Part shown: in pieces, positions 1-8,914 of the stretch
Position numbering within the stretch: the stretch's first letter is position 1
Layout of the letters: the number at the start of each line of letters is the position of its first letter
Assembly (NCBI GenBank): GCA_964451325.1
Contig: CAYVHO010000004.1
Span: 186,001-250,000 of the forward strand
DNA: 64,000 nt
Direction: 5' to 3'
Source: JAADHI01 sp964451325
GTDB taxonomy: Bacteria; Nitrospirota; Nitrospiria; SBBL01; JAADHI01
The notes under the pieces: generated by a model
What the model was told of the DNA's origin: nothing
Seen by the model: only the letters and a program-made list of their open reading frames with translations
The model's database searches: none
Translations under genes and position numbers: made by a program

Positions 1-1029
1 TTCTGAAATCTCCTGCTCTCGACTGTTCGAATTTCCACGACCCCGCATCAGTTGCAAATAATCGACAATCAGAATTCCCAGATTGTGCTCCGCCTTAAGA
101 CGTCGTGCCTTTGCCCGCATTTCAAGGATAGAAATGGATGCCGTGTCATCAATAAAAATCGGAGCCTCATTGAGGCGACCCGCAGCTTCAATGAGACGTC
201 GCCAATTATCATTTCCAGGCTGCCCCAGAAATCCTGAGCGCAGTTTATGGGCATCCACACGGGCCTCAGAACAAAGCATGCGTAGTACAAGCTGTTCTTT
301 AGACATCTCCAAACTAAAAATTCCAACTGTTTTTTGCTCGAAAAGCGCGATATTTTGCGCAAGTCCCAAAGCAAAGGCCGTTTTCCCCATTGAAGGACGA
401 CCTGCAACAATCACCAAATCCGAAGGCTGAAACCCCGAAGTCATCTTATCGAGATCTTTGTATCTTGAGGGAAGCCCCGTCATTTTCTGGTCGGCCAGTT
501 TTTCGATAATTTCAAATCCGACCTTGACCAGCTCCTTCATGGGCACAAAGGTCGTCCGCATCGACTTATCTGTGATCTCAAAAATGCTTCGTTCGGCTTG
601 ATCCAGCAACTCATCAACCTCGCTATCCGTGTCATAGCCCTGCGTCACAATGTTGGTTGCAATGCTAATGAGCTCACGGAACAAGCCTTTTTCATGCACA
701 ATTTTGGCGTGAAGACGCACATTCGCAGCGGTCGAAATGCTTTCGAGCAACTCAACGAGGTAAGTATCGCCACCAACGGCCTCAAGGTCGTTTTTAGTGC
801 GAAGACAGTCCGAGAGCGTAATGAGATCAATCGCCTCACTCATATCATTGAGATCAAGCATAGCCGCGTAAATTTTACGGTGGCTCCCCCGGTAAAAATC
901 TTCAGGTCTGAGTATCTCGACTGCCCGATTGATCGCTTCATTATCGAGCATAATCGCCGCCAAAATAGCACGCTCTGCAGCAATATTTTGTGGCGGAAGT
1001 TTGGGTAAGGCCGTATCAACAACAGACAT
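1..1029 (-). CDS. dnaB: Replicative DNA helicase DnaB (partial, 3' end outside window)
   Basis: Hexameric helicase that unwinds DNA at the replication fork. Only the first 343 codons are present; the frame is open to base 1, so the C-terminus lies outside. The N-terminal helical primase-binding domain occupies about residues 15-120. It is followed by the RecA-like ATPase domain with P-loop GRPSMGKT near residue 210 and VDYLQLMRG near residue 323, both typical of DnaB. The ATG at 1029 gives the usual short leader before the PPQNIAAE segment that opens DnaB proteins. It lies 8 bases after the hisZ stop, so the two are probably co-transcribed. Confidence 0.95.
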   Translation of the reverse strand, partial: MSVVDTALPKLPPQNIAAERAILAAIMLDNEAINRAVEILRPEDFYRGSHRKIYAAMLDLNDMSEAIDLITLSDCLRTKNDLEAVGGDTYLVELLESISTAANVRLHAKIVHEKGLFRELISIATNIVTQGYDTDSEVDELLDQAERSIFEITDKSMRTTFVPMKELVKVGFEIIEKLADQKMTGLPSRYKDLDKMTSGFQPSDLVIVAGRPSMGKTAFALGLAQNIALFEQKTVGIFSLEMSKEQLVLRMLCSEARVDAHKLRSGFLGQPGNDNWRRLIEAAGRLNEAPIFIDDTASISILEMRAKARRLKAEHNLGILIVDYLQLMRGRGNSNSREQEISE

Positions 1030-1037
1030 CGGTCTTT

Positions 1038-2063
1038 TTATCTTTCTTGGGAAGTTTGTGGTGTGCTAGAAAACCATGCCAAGGCGGCTTGAATGCGTTC
1101 AATATAAAGCGCAAACCCTGTTGAGGGGGATGCAGCACCAAATTTTTCAAGCAGGTGGTCATAACGGCCACCACCCCCCAATTCAATGCCGACCCCTTCG
1201 GAAAATATTTCAAAAATCGTCCCCGTATAATAATCAAAACCACGTACCTCACCCAAGTCGATCAAGAGGTATTCCTGGTAGCCTGCCGTTTTTAAAATAT
1301 CGTAAACGGACTGGAGCCGCTCAATGGCCGAGCGGCAGCCGGGATCATCCGTCAATGTCGCCGCACGGGCCAAGACCTCTTCTCCACCAAAAAGATCCAA
1401 TAAAGCAAGCACTTCTTGCCGACTCTTCTCATCAAGCACTTCTTGTTTGAGCAGGGTTTCCAATTGAGAAGCTTCTTTTTTCGCAACACAAGACAAAATT
1501 CTCTTGAAAAGAGAGGGGTCCGATTTGAATCGGCTCAAAATACCTTGCGTAAACGCCATCTGACCCAGGGTGATGCGAAAATTTTTAAGCCCCAAAGACT
1601 CAAGCATTTCAATCGTAAGGGAAATCATTTCGGCATCGGCTTTTGCATCCGAAGGGCCGATCAACTCTCCACCCAACTGAAAAATCTCTCGTTCCCGCCC
1701 CGCGTGTTCCTCCTGGTGTCGAAAAACATTGGCCGAATAACACAAACGCAGTGGTCTCGGTTCGTCCACTAAAAGTGTCGAGGCAATACGTGCAATCTGA
1801 GGGGTAATATCTGGACGCAGCACCATGATGCGACCCGTCGCGCGATCCACAAATTTATAGGAATTGTCTAAAATTTCCTCCCCAACCCCCAGAGAGAAAA
1901 CATCCAGATACTCAAAAATGGGCGGCGTCAGTTCTTGATAACCCCATTGCCCAAAAACAGACAAAAGATCATACTCAATCTTGCGTCGACGAAGCGTTTC
2001 CTCTGGCAAGAAAGTCGCAACACCTTTTGGAATCATCGTTTTTGGTTTATCTGAAAGATTCAT
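1038..2063 (-). CDS. hisZ: ATP phosphoribosyltransferase regulatory subunit HisZ
   Basis: Catalytically inactive paralogue of histidyl-tRNA synthetase that activates short-form HisG in the first step of histidine synthesis. The 341 residues match a class-II synthetase catalytic core without the C-terminal anticodon-binding domain. Visible parts are the N-terminal PKGVATFLPEE segment, the motif-2 region around RLCYSANVFR, and a late GGGGRYDHLLEKFG segment near residue 300. Length and the lack of the anticodon domain favour HisZ over HisS (about 420 residues). No hisG is visible nearby; the downstream neighbour is dnaB, 8 bases away. Confidence 0.88.
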   Translation of the reverse strand: MNLSDKPKTMIPKGVATFLPEETLRRRKIEYDLLSVFGQWGYQELTPPIFEYLDVFSLGVGEEILDNSYKFVDRATGRIMVLRPDITPQIARIASTLLVDEPRPLRLCYSANVFRHQEEHAGREREIFQLGGELIGPSDAKADAEMISLTIEMLESLGLKNFRITLGQMAFTQGILSRFKSDPSLFKRILSCVAKKEASQLETLLKQEVLDEKSRQEVLALLDLFGGEEVLARAATLTDDPGCRSAIERLQSVYDILKTAGYQEYLLIDLGEVRGFDYYTGTIFEIFSEGVGIELGGGGRYDHLLEKFGAASPSTGFALYIERIQAALAWFSSTPQTSQER

Positions 2064-2099
2064 CGTCCCAGGAAAAAGAAAGGTTTTTGATTAACAAAG

Positions 2100-2142
2100 A
2101 AATGAAAACAGGAAAGGGATGATATAAACCCATCCCCTTCCC
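2100..2142 (-). terminator. Probable rho-independent terminator after serA
   Basis: On the minus strand an 11-bp stem with one G-T pair (arms at 2131-2141 and 2111-2121) encloses a 9-base loop. It is followed by a T-rich stretch, and lies 35 bases after the serA stop. The T-run is interrupted, so efficiency is uncertain. Confidence 0.55.
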
Positions 2143-2176
2143 AACTAATACTTTTTTTTCGTATTGACTTAAGACC

Positions 2177-3757
2177 TTAGATATTAACTTGTTTTACAGA
2201 GATCACATGTGGTAATGCCTTAATTTTATCTAACAGTGAGGCTTTCACCACAGAATCGATACCAACGACAGAGATGGCTTTTCCGCCTGTTTTTTCACGA
2301 CCCAGTTGCATGCTCGAAATATTAACCTGATTTTCAGACAAGAGCTGCCCCAGGCTTCCTATCACACCTGGCTGATCTTCATTAAAAAGATAAAGCATGT
2401 TGCCATCAGGAATCACTTCAAGGGCCATGTGATCAATTTCAACAAGCCTTGGTTCGCTTTTATTAAAAATAGCGCCCGTCACCGTACGCTCTTGAACACC
2501 CGATTTTACCTTGAGCGACAAAAGTGATGCAAAATTACCTGAATCGGAGCGTTTGGACTCATTCACCACGATACCGCGTTCTTTTGCAATCCCCGGTGCA
2601 TTCACGTAATTGACGGGTTCTTCTAAAATCGGATTCAAAAGCCCTTTCAAAACCGCAACAGAAATCGGGGCGGTATCTAAATCCGCTGCTTCCCCACTAT
2701 AAGTAATCGTAATTTCCTCGACACCGCCTTCGCCAGTCTGAGCAATAAAAGATCCGATTTTTTCGGCCAGTTCAATATAAGGCTGAAGCTTCGGCATTAA
2801 ATCAGGAGAAACAGAAGGCAAATTCACAGCAAAACGTGCAACATCATTGACCAAATAATCGGCAATTTGATTGGCGACGGCAATGGCAACATTTTCCTGA
2901 GCTTCTTTGGTGGATGCACCCAAATGCGGGGTGCAAATAAAGTTTTCCAAAGTCAAGAGGGGATGGGCGGGATCAACAGGCTCTTTTTCAAAAACATCAA
3001 GGGCCGCACCACCAACTTTGCCACTTTTAAGTCCCTCGTAAAGCGCGTCCTCATCTACAATGCCACCACGCGCACAATTGATAATACGCACACCTTGTTT
3101 CATCTTTTGAATGGACTCAGCATTGATCATGTGACGGGTTTCATCCGTGAGGGGCGCGTGAATCGTAATCAAATCCGAACGTGTGATCAGACCCTCAAGA
3201 TCAACCACCTCAACACCCGCTTCCTTGGCCCTCTCAGGAGAAAGATAGGCATCATAGGCGATGACATTCATCATCATGCCCTGGGCAAGCTTTGCGACAT
3301 GACTGCCAATCGCACCCATACCGATAATGCCGAGAGTTTTATTAAACAGCTCCAAGCCCATGAACTTTTTCTTCTCCCATTTTCCAGCTTTGGTCGAAGC
3401 ATCTGCCTGGGGTACACGTCGGGCCATAGACACCATGAGGGCAAAAGCATGTTCGGCGGTTGTGACGGTATTACCACCGGGTGTATTCATCACCACAATG
3501 CCATGTTTTGTCGCTGCGGGAATATCCACATTGTCAAGACCTGAACCGGCACGACCCACAACTTTTAAATTGCTTGCCGCCGCGACAACTTCTTTGGTGA
3601 CCTTTGTGGCACTCCGAACAACAAGGCCGTCATATTCAGGGATGATTTTAATCAATGCCTCAGGTGAGAGCCCTGTATTGACGTCCACTTTCAAACCCGC
3701 CTTTTTCAAAATTTCAACACCCCGTTCCGCCAGGGAATCACTCACTAAAACACGCAT
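2177..3757 (-). CDS. serA: D-3-phosphoglycerate dehydrogenase SerA
   Basis: Oxidises 3-phosphoglycerate to 3-phosphohydroxypyruvate with NAD, the first step of serine synthesis. The 526 residues match the long SerA form. The substrate-binding part carries GRAGSGLDNVDIPAA. The Rossmann domain has GIIGMGAIGSHVAKLA near residue 145. Catalytic Arg (CARGGIVDE), Glu (FEKEP) and His (TPHLGAS) all lie between about residues 230 and 285. A middle regulatory domain (about 320-450) and a C-terminal ACT domain (from about 455, starting LYLFNEDQPGVIG) suggest serine feedback control. The ATG has a strong AGGAGGT site. The aminotransferase gene is 46 bases upstream, likely the same operon. Confidence 0.96.
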   Translation of the reverse strand: MRVLVSDSLAERGVEILKKAGLKVDVNTGLSPEALIKIIPEYDGLVVRSATKVTKEVVAAASNLKVVGRAGSGLDNVDIPAATKHGIVVMNTPGGNTVTTAEHAFALMVSMARRVPQADASTKAGKWEKKKFMGLELFNKTLGIIGMGAIGSHVAKLAQGMMMNVIAYDAYLSPERAKEAGVEVVDLEGLITRSDLITIHAPLTDETRHMINAESIQKMKQGVRIINCARGGIVDEDALYEGLKSGKVGGAALDVFEKEPVDPAHPLLTLENFICTPHLGASTKEAQENVAIAVANQIADYLVNDVARFAVNLPSVSPDLMPKLQPYIELAEKIGSFIAQTGEGGVEEITITYSGEAADLDTAPISVAVLKGLLNPILEEPVNYVNAPGIAKERGIVVNESKRSDSGNFASLLSLKVKSGVQERTVTGAIFNKSEPRLVEIDHMALEVIPDGNMLYLFNEDQPGVIGSLGQLLSENQVNISSMQLGREKTGGKAISVVGIDSVVKASLLDKIKALPHVISVKQVNI

Positions 3758-3803
3758 ATTACCTCCTGATATTGCACTGATATCTTAAAAAAATGTCCTA
3801 AAA

Positions 3804-4943
3804 TTATTTCTTGAGGAGAATCTCTTGAGCTACACCCACACCTGTGCCCAATTTAATCTCATAACCCATGGCTTTAAGCACCATCTCTATGGCTGCAACG
3901 GCGGTAATCGTATCAAAAGTATCGAGATAGCCCATGTTGGAAATCCGAAAGATTTTCCCTTTGACATGGTCTTGTCCACCTGCGGCCGTAATGCCATACT
4001 TCACACGCAGGTCTTTGTAAATGGTTTGACCATCATAGCCTTCTGGCACAGAAATCGCTGTCACAGAAACACTCGCACCTTCTTTGGGAAAAGATGCTAA
4101 ACCAATGGCCTTCATGCCTTCTCTCAGCGCTTTGGCCATCGTGGCACGGCGCGCAAAGATGGCTTCACGCCCCTCTTCCCGCATCATTTTTAAGGATTGC
4201 TGCAAACCCACAATCAAAGAAACGGCTGCAGTATAAGCCGTTTGATTTTTACGAATGGCATCTCTTTCTTTTTTGAAATCAAAATAAAACTTTGCATTGG
4301 TACATTTTTCAGCCTGACGCCAGCCTTTTTCCGAAACAGAAACAAAAGCTAGACCTGGCGGAAGCCCTAATGCTTTTTGCGAGCCACTGATGACAACATC
4401 CAAATTCCAGCCATCCGTCTGAACATCAAAAACACCCATTGCGGAAATGGCATCCACCACCATGAGGCAATTGTCATAATTTTTGACGATTTCAGCCACC
4501 TCTTTTACCGGATGTGCCACACCCGTCGAGGTCTCGGAGGCTTGAATAAAAACTGCTTTAATGGAAGGATCTTTTTCAAGTGCCGCAGCCACATCAGCAG
4601 GATTCACCACATGACCCCATTCCACCTTAATTTCTTCTGTTAAGACGCCGTAACCCTTGCAAATTTTGCCCCAACGTTCTCCAAATTTCCCGCCATTGAC
4701 GTAGAGGGCTTTATCACCAGGAGACAAGAAATTAGAGACCGATCCTTCCATTCCGCCCGTTCCAGTTGAGGCCAGAATCAACACGTCATTTTCAGTTTGA
4801 AATAACCATTTCAAGTCTTCTTTAACCCCTTTCAAAAGTTCAACAAACTCCGGTGCACGATGATGCAGAATGGGTTGTGCCATAGACAAGAGGACTTCCG
4901 GGGAAATCGCCGTGGGACCGGGGGCCAAAAGGTATTTCTTCAC
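3804..4943 (-). CDS. Class-V pyridoxal-phosphate aminotransferase (serine-pyruvate / alanine-glyoxylate type)
   Basis: Fold-type I PLP enzyme of the family that includes serine-pyruvate and alanine-glyoxylate aminotransferases. The N-terminus has the family's LLAPGPTAISPEVL. A STGTGGMEGSVSN loop binds PLP phosphate, DAISAMGVFDV holds the PLP-contacting Asp, and SGSQKALGLPPGL has the Schiff-base lysine near residue 190. I chose the GTG at 4943, which has AGGAGAA seven bases upstream; an in-frame TTG at 4973 has no such site. The gene lies directly before serA, and such pairs are often read as serine-pathway transaminases. Phosphoserine as substrate is inference from context. Confidence 0.85.
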   Translation of the reverse strand: MKKYLLAPGPTAISPEVLLSMAQPILHHRAPEFVELLKGVKEDLKWLFQTENDVLILASTGTGGMEGSVSNFLSPGDKALYVNGGKFGERWGKICKGYGVLTEEIKVEWGHVVNPADVAAALEKDPSIKAVFIQASETSTGVAHPVKEVAEIVKNYDNCLMVVDAISAMGVFDVQTDGWNLDVVISGSQKALGLPPGLAFVSVSEKGWRQAEKCTNAKFYFDFKKERDAIRKNQTAYTAAVSLIVGLQQSLKMMREEGREAIFARRATMAKALREGMKAIGLASFPKEGASVSVTAISVPEGYDGQTIYKDLRVKYGITAAGGQDHVKGKIFRISNMGYLDTFDTITAVAAIEMVLKAMGYEIKLGTGVGVAQEILLKK

Positions 4944-5046
4944 GATGTTCTTCTCCTTAAATATTAAGGTCAATAAAATCAGTTGTGGAACGGGGAAATC
5001 GTCGTTTCAAAGGATGGAAAGGTAGCATAGCCTCTTAAAAATTGTC

Positions 5047-5070
5047 AAGGATTTGAAGGCTCAAATCCTT
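5047..5070. repeat. Perfect 10-bp stem-loop between divergent genes
   Basis: Two perfect 10-base arms (AAGGATTTGA and its complement) flank a 4-base loop. It lies between the divergent aminotransferase and fxsA starts, so it cannot be an ordinary terminator for either. It may be an operator or a chance palindrome; I see no further structure in 4944-5145. Confidence 0.4.
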
Positions 5071-5145
5071 CATTTTGCAGCGTCTATTCGGTTTACAAAC
5101 AAGATAAAATTGATGTAGAGTAGGACTCAGTCTCATGGACACCAT

Positions 5146-5541
5146 ATGTTAACAAAACTCCTCTTCCTTTTTATCGCGATCCCTATTATTGAAATCACCT
5201 TGCTGATTAAGATGGGGGACGAAATTGGCTTTTGGTCAACGATTTTCATCCAAATCGCAACCGGGATCATTGGAGCCAGTCTCGCAAGATTACAGGGCAT
5301 GATCGTCTGGAACAAAATTGCAATGGAAATGCAGGCGGGTCGAATTCCAACCCATGACATGATTAACGGCCTACTCATCTTTGCAGCAGGCATCGTTTTG
5401 ATGACCCCCGGGCTATTGACCGATTTAGCAGGTTTTGCCCTACTCATCCCCTTTACCCGAAATATTTTCAAAGGCTGGCTTAAACGTCAATTTGAAAATC
5501 GAAGAGGTCCTGGCGATGGCTACATGAAAACCATCAATTAG
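5146..5541 (+). CDS. fxsA: FxsA-family membrane protein
   Basis: Small inner-membrane protein of the FxsA family. In E. coli, overproduced FxsA relieves exclusion of phage T7 by the F plasmid; its ordinary role is unclear. The 131 residues show an N-terminal membrane segment (about residues 4-20), a GIIGASLARLQG segment near residue 40 that is typical of the family, and a second hydrophobic stretch around residues 72-100. A basic cytoplasmic tail follows. The ATG at 5146 gives the family's usual N-terminus. It diverges from the serA operon and reads towards tadA. Confidence 0.88.
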   Translation: MLTKLLFLFIAIPIIEITLLIKMGDEIGFWSTIFIQIATGIIGASLARLQGMIVWNKIAMEMQAGRIPTHDMINGLLIFAAGIVLMTPGLLTDLAGFALLIPFTRNIFKGWLKRQFENRRGPGDGYMKTIN

Positions 5542-5633
5542 GATCACCTCAATCCCCCATCTGTGCCTTGACAATGCCACACGCATCCCATAAAATTCCG
5601 CCCACACTTTTGAAGGAAGTCCCCCAAGCACAA

Positions 5634-6098
5634 ATGCCGCAACATGATCGGGATGGGCAATATATGCAGCAGGCGCTTGAGGCTGCGGGGAAGGCCCTGC
5701 AAATTGGTGAAGTTCCTGTCGGTGCAGTCTTTGTTTCAGGGGATGGGCTACACTTTTCCGCCTACAATTTAAGGGAATCTCAAAATGATCCAACAGCCCA
5801 TGCCGAAATGCTCGTACTTCGAGAAGCGGCTCAAAAATTAGGGCGATGGCGTTTGGGCGGCACGCTGTACTCTACCCTGGAGCCTTGTGTCATGTGTGCG
5901 GGAGCCTTGATTCAAGCCCGCATTACACGACTCATTTTTGCAGCAACAGACCCTAAAGCGGGCGGATGCGGCTCTATGATCGACGTGGTTCGGGATCATA
6001 GGTTCAACCATCGTATCGACGTATCGGGGGGACTCATGGCCGAAGAGGCAAGTACATTGTTAAAAACATTTTTTAAGGCACTTCGACAAAAGTCGTAA
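5634..6098 (+). CDS. tadA: tRNA-specific adenosine deaminase TadA
   Basis: Converts adenosine 34 to inosine in the anticodon of tRNA-Arg(ACG), letting it read CGU, CGC and CGA. The zinc site is complete: HAEM gives the zinc His and the catalytic Glu, and PCVMCAGAL gives the two zinc Cys about 30 residues later. The GEVPVGAV strand before it is typical of TadA. Start is uncertain: the frame is open back to an ATG at 5574 and a TTG at 5568, neither with a ribosome site. I chose 5634 because it has GAAGGAAG upstream and leaves a leader of family-like length (154 residues). Confidence 0.88.
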   Translation: MPQHDRDGQYMQQALEAAGKALQIGEVPVGAVFVSGDGLHFSAYNLRESQNDPTAHAEMLVLREAAQKLGRWRLGGTLYSTLEPCVMCAGALIQARITRLIFAATDPKAGGCGSMIDVVRDHRFNHRIDVSGGLMAEEASTLLKTFFKALRQKS

Positions 6099-6166
6099 TA
6101 ATAAAGCTTCTTGAATCAGATGGGCCACTATTTATAAGAGGAAAGCTTAGACTAAAAATAGGATAT

Positions 6167-6258
6167 GGAGAGATGGCTGAGCTCGGTTGAAAGCGCCTGA
6201 CTCGAAATCAGGTGTGGGGGCAACTCCACCGGGGGTTCGAATCCCTCTCTCTCCGCCA
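6167..6258 (+). tRNA. tRNA-Ser(CGA)
   Basis: A 92-base class-II tRNA with encoded CCA. The acceptor GGAGAGA (6167-6173) pairs with TCTCTCC (6248-6254). The anticodon stem CCTGA/TCAGG encloses CTCGAAA, giving anticodon CGA at 6203-6205, which reads UCG. A long variable arm precedes the GTTCGAATC T loop. Confidence 0.96.
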
Positions 6259-6315
6259 AAAAAATTAAATGAAAAATCCCGTAGAATGCGCTATCATGCG
6301 TCTTCGTAATTTTGA

Positions 6316-6408
6316 GGAGAGGTGTCCGAGCGGCTGAAGGAGCACGATTGGAAATCGTGTAGGCGGTTTGTAGCTGCCTCGGGGGTTCAAATCCCCCTCT
6401 CTCCGCCA
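6316..6408 (+). tRNA. tRNA-Ser(GGA)
   Basis: A 93-base class-II tRNA with encoded CCA. The acceptor GGAGAGG pairs with TCTCTCC (6398-6404), with one G-U pair. Stem CACGA/TCGTG encloses TTGGAAA, giving anticodon GGA at 6350-6352, which reads UCC and UCU. A long variable arm is present. It lies 57 bases after the first tRNA-Ser, probably in the same transcript. Confidence 0.96.
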
Positions 6409-6429
6409 AGACGAGAATAACAAGAATGA

Positions 6430-6572
6430 TCGTAACGATTCAGATTGCTCAATTTTTCTTGAGGACAAGGCGCGAGGCACGCAGAACCCGGAGCGTATGT
6501 TCCATACGTGAGGATTCGAGCACCACAGCAACGCAGTAATCGAGGAAAAGGGGGCAATCTGAATCGTTACGA
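6430..6572. repeat. Palindromic repeat element between tRNA-Ser and SRP RNA
   Basis: A 143-base element with near-perfect 20-base terminal inverted repeats (6430-6449 and 6553-6572; one G-T pair at the inner end). An inner hairpin CGTATG-TTC-CATACG is centred near 6504. No protein frame is supported. The layout resembles a small non-autonomous mobile element or a structured intergenic repeat. The inner GGACAAGGCGCGAGGC-type sequence resembles dispersed repeats I associate with deltaproteobacterial genomes, from memory only. Confidence 0.7.
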
Positions 6573-6586
6573 ATGGTCTTTTTTAT

Positions 6587-6692
6587 GGAGGGTCCGGGCT
6601 CTGTGCAACAGGATCTTATGAACCCCGTCAGATCCGGAAGGAAGCAGCGGTAAGTAGGCGCTCTTGTGTGCCGCAGATCACCTGGGCTCTCC
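6587..6692 (+). ncRNA. ffs: Signal recognition particle RNA (small bacterial 4.5S type)
   Basis: RNA scaffold that binds Ffh and targets nascent membrane proteins to the membrane. The 106-base sequence has the conserved apical motif GATCCGGAAGGAAGCAGC with its GGAA tetraloop and the internal loop that binds the Ffh M domain. The first 12 bases (6587-6598) pair fully with the last 12 (6681-6692), including G-T pairs, which sets the ends. It lies just upstream of dnaX, a common order. Confidence 0.95.
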
Positions 6693-6793
6693 ACAAAACA
6701 GATCATGAGAACCACCATCATCAAACTGAAGGACCACTCACACCGCATATTCGTATAATTTTCACTCCCATCATGGCACTAAGAATATAACGC

Positions 6794-8530
6794 ATGGATT
6801 ACCAAGTCTCCGCGAGAAAATGGCGACCTCAAACCTTTGAAGAGGTTGTCGGCCAAAAACATGTCACCACCTCGCTTGCCAATGCCATTCGATTGGACAA
6901 AATCGCACAAGCCTATCTTTTTTCTGGCATCCGAGGCATCGGAAAAACCTCGCTCGCCCGAATTTTGGCCAAAGGGGTCAATTGCAAAAAAGAAGGCACA
7001 TCCCTCCCCTGCAATGTCTGTGAATCTTGCCTAGAAATTACGGCAGGCCGCTCAGTGGATGTCATTGAAGTAGACGGGGCTTCCAACACAGGCGTCGACG
7101 ATGTCCGGGAGCTGCGGGAAAACGTCAAGTATCTGCCGCTTCGTGGACGCTACAAAGTCTACATCATTGATGAAGTCCACATGTTATCAAACGCCGCATT
7201 TAATGCCCTGCTTAAAACACTGGAAGAACCTCCGCCGCACCTTATCTTTATTTTGGCGACCACAGAATCCCATAAAATCCCACAGACCATCCTCTCGCGT
7301 TGTCAACATTTTGCCTTTCGACGTATGACTCCCCCTGAAATCGTGAGCCAATTGCAACGCATTATTGAGGCACGTGGTATACAATTCACCGAACGAGGGC
7401 TCAATCTTATTGCACGTGTCGCCGAAGGCAGTATGCGTGATGCCTTAAGTCTCATTGATCAGGCCATTTCTTTTGGCGGACAATCGGTTTCCGACGAAGA
7501 CCTCTTTACACTCTTGGGACGCATGGATGGTGCGGTCTTCCATCGCCTGATTCTTGCCATCCACAAAAAAGATGCCCTAAGCGCACTTTCCGTCGCCAAA
7601 GAAATCACAGATCATGGCTGCGATCTGCGACAATTTTTGGGCGATTGGCTTGAGCGCCTCCGACACGTTGTCGTCGCGCAAAACATCACGGATGCCAGCA
7701 CCTGTCTTGATGTCTCTCAAGAAGAGATTGAGGAAATCAAACAAGAAGCCACCTTGTTTTCACTCGAAGCCATGCAGCGGCTCTTCGGCCTTTTTGCACG
7801 ATTGCTTTCAGAAATCCGCATCGCACCACAACCCACACTGCTTTTTGAGGTTGCTTTGATGAAAGCCATGCTTTTTTCCGATACACGCGCCATTGAATCC
7901 GTCATCGAAAAACTAGAACAACTCTCGAAAAACATCCCAGATGGAACGGTCGTTCCCCAAAAAGCAGAGAGAAAAACTCTGGATAAAACCCAGGTAAAAC
8001 CACTTAAAAAACCAAGAGAAATAAAATCCACATCCAGCTTCAAAAAACCAATCGCAATGCAGCCAAGTCCAGTCCCTCAAAAATCGGTTTTTAGCAAAGC
8101 ACCGCTTGAACAAGGCGCAAAAAAAATAGAAGGAACAGTAGACTGGGCAACAATTTTGGCTGCAATCAAACAGGCGCGCCCCAACGTCGGTTCTTATCTC
8201 GAACAGGGCAGACTGGAACACTTCAACAAACAAGAAATTCGCATCATTTTTCCTAAAAGCAGCGCATTTTTAATCCCCTTAATTCAAAAAGAAGAGGTGC
8301 AAACCTGGCTCAAAGGCCTCCTGCTTACCCATCTGGGTTCCGAGGTCAAACTCACACTACTTGAAGGACAGGCTTCCGTGCCTCCCGCGGCATCCAACGC
8401 AGATATCCTCAAAAGAACTGGCCCCGTCATCACAACAAAAGAAGTCAGAGCAGAGGATCACCCTTTAGTACAGGAAGCACTTAAAATGGGGGGTAGCATC
8501 ATCGACACAAAACGTGTCCTCAATGATTAA
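6794..8530 (+). CDS. dnaX: DNA polymerase III subunit gamma/tau
   Basis: Clamp-loader ATPase that opens the sliding clamp and, as tau, tethers polymerase cores. It starts with the family signature YQVSARKWRPQTFEEVVGQ. Walker A is SGIRGIGKTSLAR near residue 45. Four zinc-binding Cys lie at about residues 64-82. IIDEVHML is Walker B, and LLKTLEEPP plus ATTESHKIPQTILSRCQ is the sensor-1/SRC region. Beyond about residue 365 a Lys/Pro-rich linker leads to a tau-like C-terminal domain (about 450-578). No clear programmed frameshift site was seen. The ATG at 6794 follows the SRP RNA. Confidence 0.95.
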   Translation: MDYQVSARKWRPQTFEEVVGQKHVTTSLANAIRLDKIAQAYLFSGIRGIGKTSLARILAKGVNCKKEGTSLPCNVCESCLEITAGRSVDVIEVDGASNTGVDDVRELRENVKYLPLRGRYKVYIIDEVHMLSNAAFNALLKTLEEPPPHLIFILATTESHKIPQTILSRCQHFAFRRMTPPEIVSQLQRIIEARGIQFTERGLNLIARVAEGSMRDALSLIDQAISFGGQSVSDEDLFTLLGRMDGAVFHRLILAIHKKDALSALSVAKEITDHGCDLRQFLGDWLERLRHVVVAQNITDASTCLDVSQEEIEEIKQEATLFSLEAMQRLFGLFARLLSEIRIAPQPTLLFEVALMKAMLFSDTRAIESVIEKLEQLSKNIPDGTVVPQKAERKTLDKTQVKPLKKPREIKSTSSFKKPIAMQPSPVPQKSVFSKAPLEQGAKKIEGTVDWATILAAIKQARPNVGSYLEQGRLEHFNKQEIRIIFPKSSAFLIPLIQKEEVQTWLKGLLLTHLGSEVKLTLLEGQASVPPAASNADILKRTGPVITTKEVRAEDHPLVQEALKMGGSIIDTKRVLND

Positions 8531-8587
8531 GAGACCGCTAAGTAGGTCATGAATTCTTAATCTTTTTATCAGAACAAAGGAGAGCAT

Positions 8588-8914
8588 ATGTCAGAAAATA
8601 AAATGTTTGGGGGCCTGATGAAACAGGCACAGGAACTTCAGGAACGCATGGCAAAAGTGCAAGCAGAAGCCGCAGAAAAAACCGTAGAAGCCACAGCAGG
8701 TGGCGGCATGGTCACGGTGGTGGTCAACGGCCGACAGGAAGTGCTTTCTGTGAAAATTGACCCCGAAGTCGTCAATGCGGACGATATTGAGATGTTACAA
8801 GACTTGGTCATGGCTGCCGTAAATGACGGCATCCGAAAAACACAAGAAGTGATGTCAGAACAAATGAAAGGCATGACCGGAGGCATGAAAATCCCCGGTC
8901 TGTTTGGCGGATGA
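8588..8914 (+). CDS. ybaB: YbaB/EbfC family nucleoid-associated protein
   Basis: Small dimeric DNA-binding protein, usually found between dnaX and recR. The 108 residues begin with a helix rich in Met and Gln (MKQAQELQERMAKVQ). A glycine-rich GGGMVTVVVNGRQEVLSVKID strand pair is split here as GGGMVTVVV and GRQEVLSVKIDPEV. A C-terminal helix and a Gly/Met tail follow. AAAGGAGAG precedes the ATG. Its stop overlaps the recR start by 4 bases, indicating translational coupling. Confidence 0.93.
   Translation: MSENKMFGGLMKQAQELQERMAKVQAEAAEKTVEATAGGGMVTVVVNGRQEVLSVKIDPEVVNADDIEMLQDLVMAAVNDGIRKTQEVMSEQMKGMTGGMKIPGLFGG

Noticed and set aside
5047..5070. Rho-independent terminator
   Set aside because: The stem lies between two divergent starts and would end neither gene; only a weak T-run follows.
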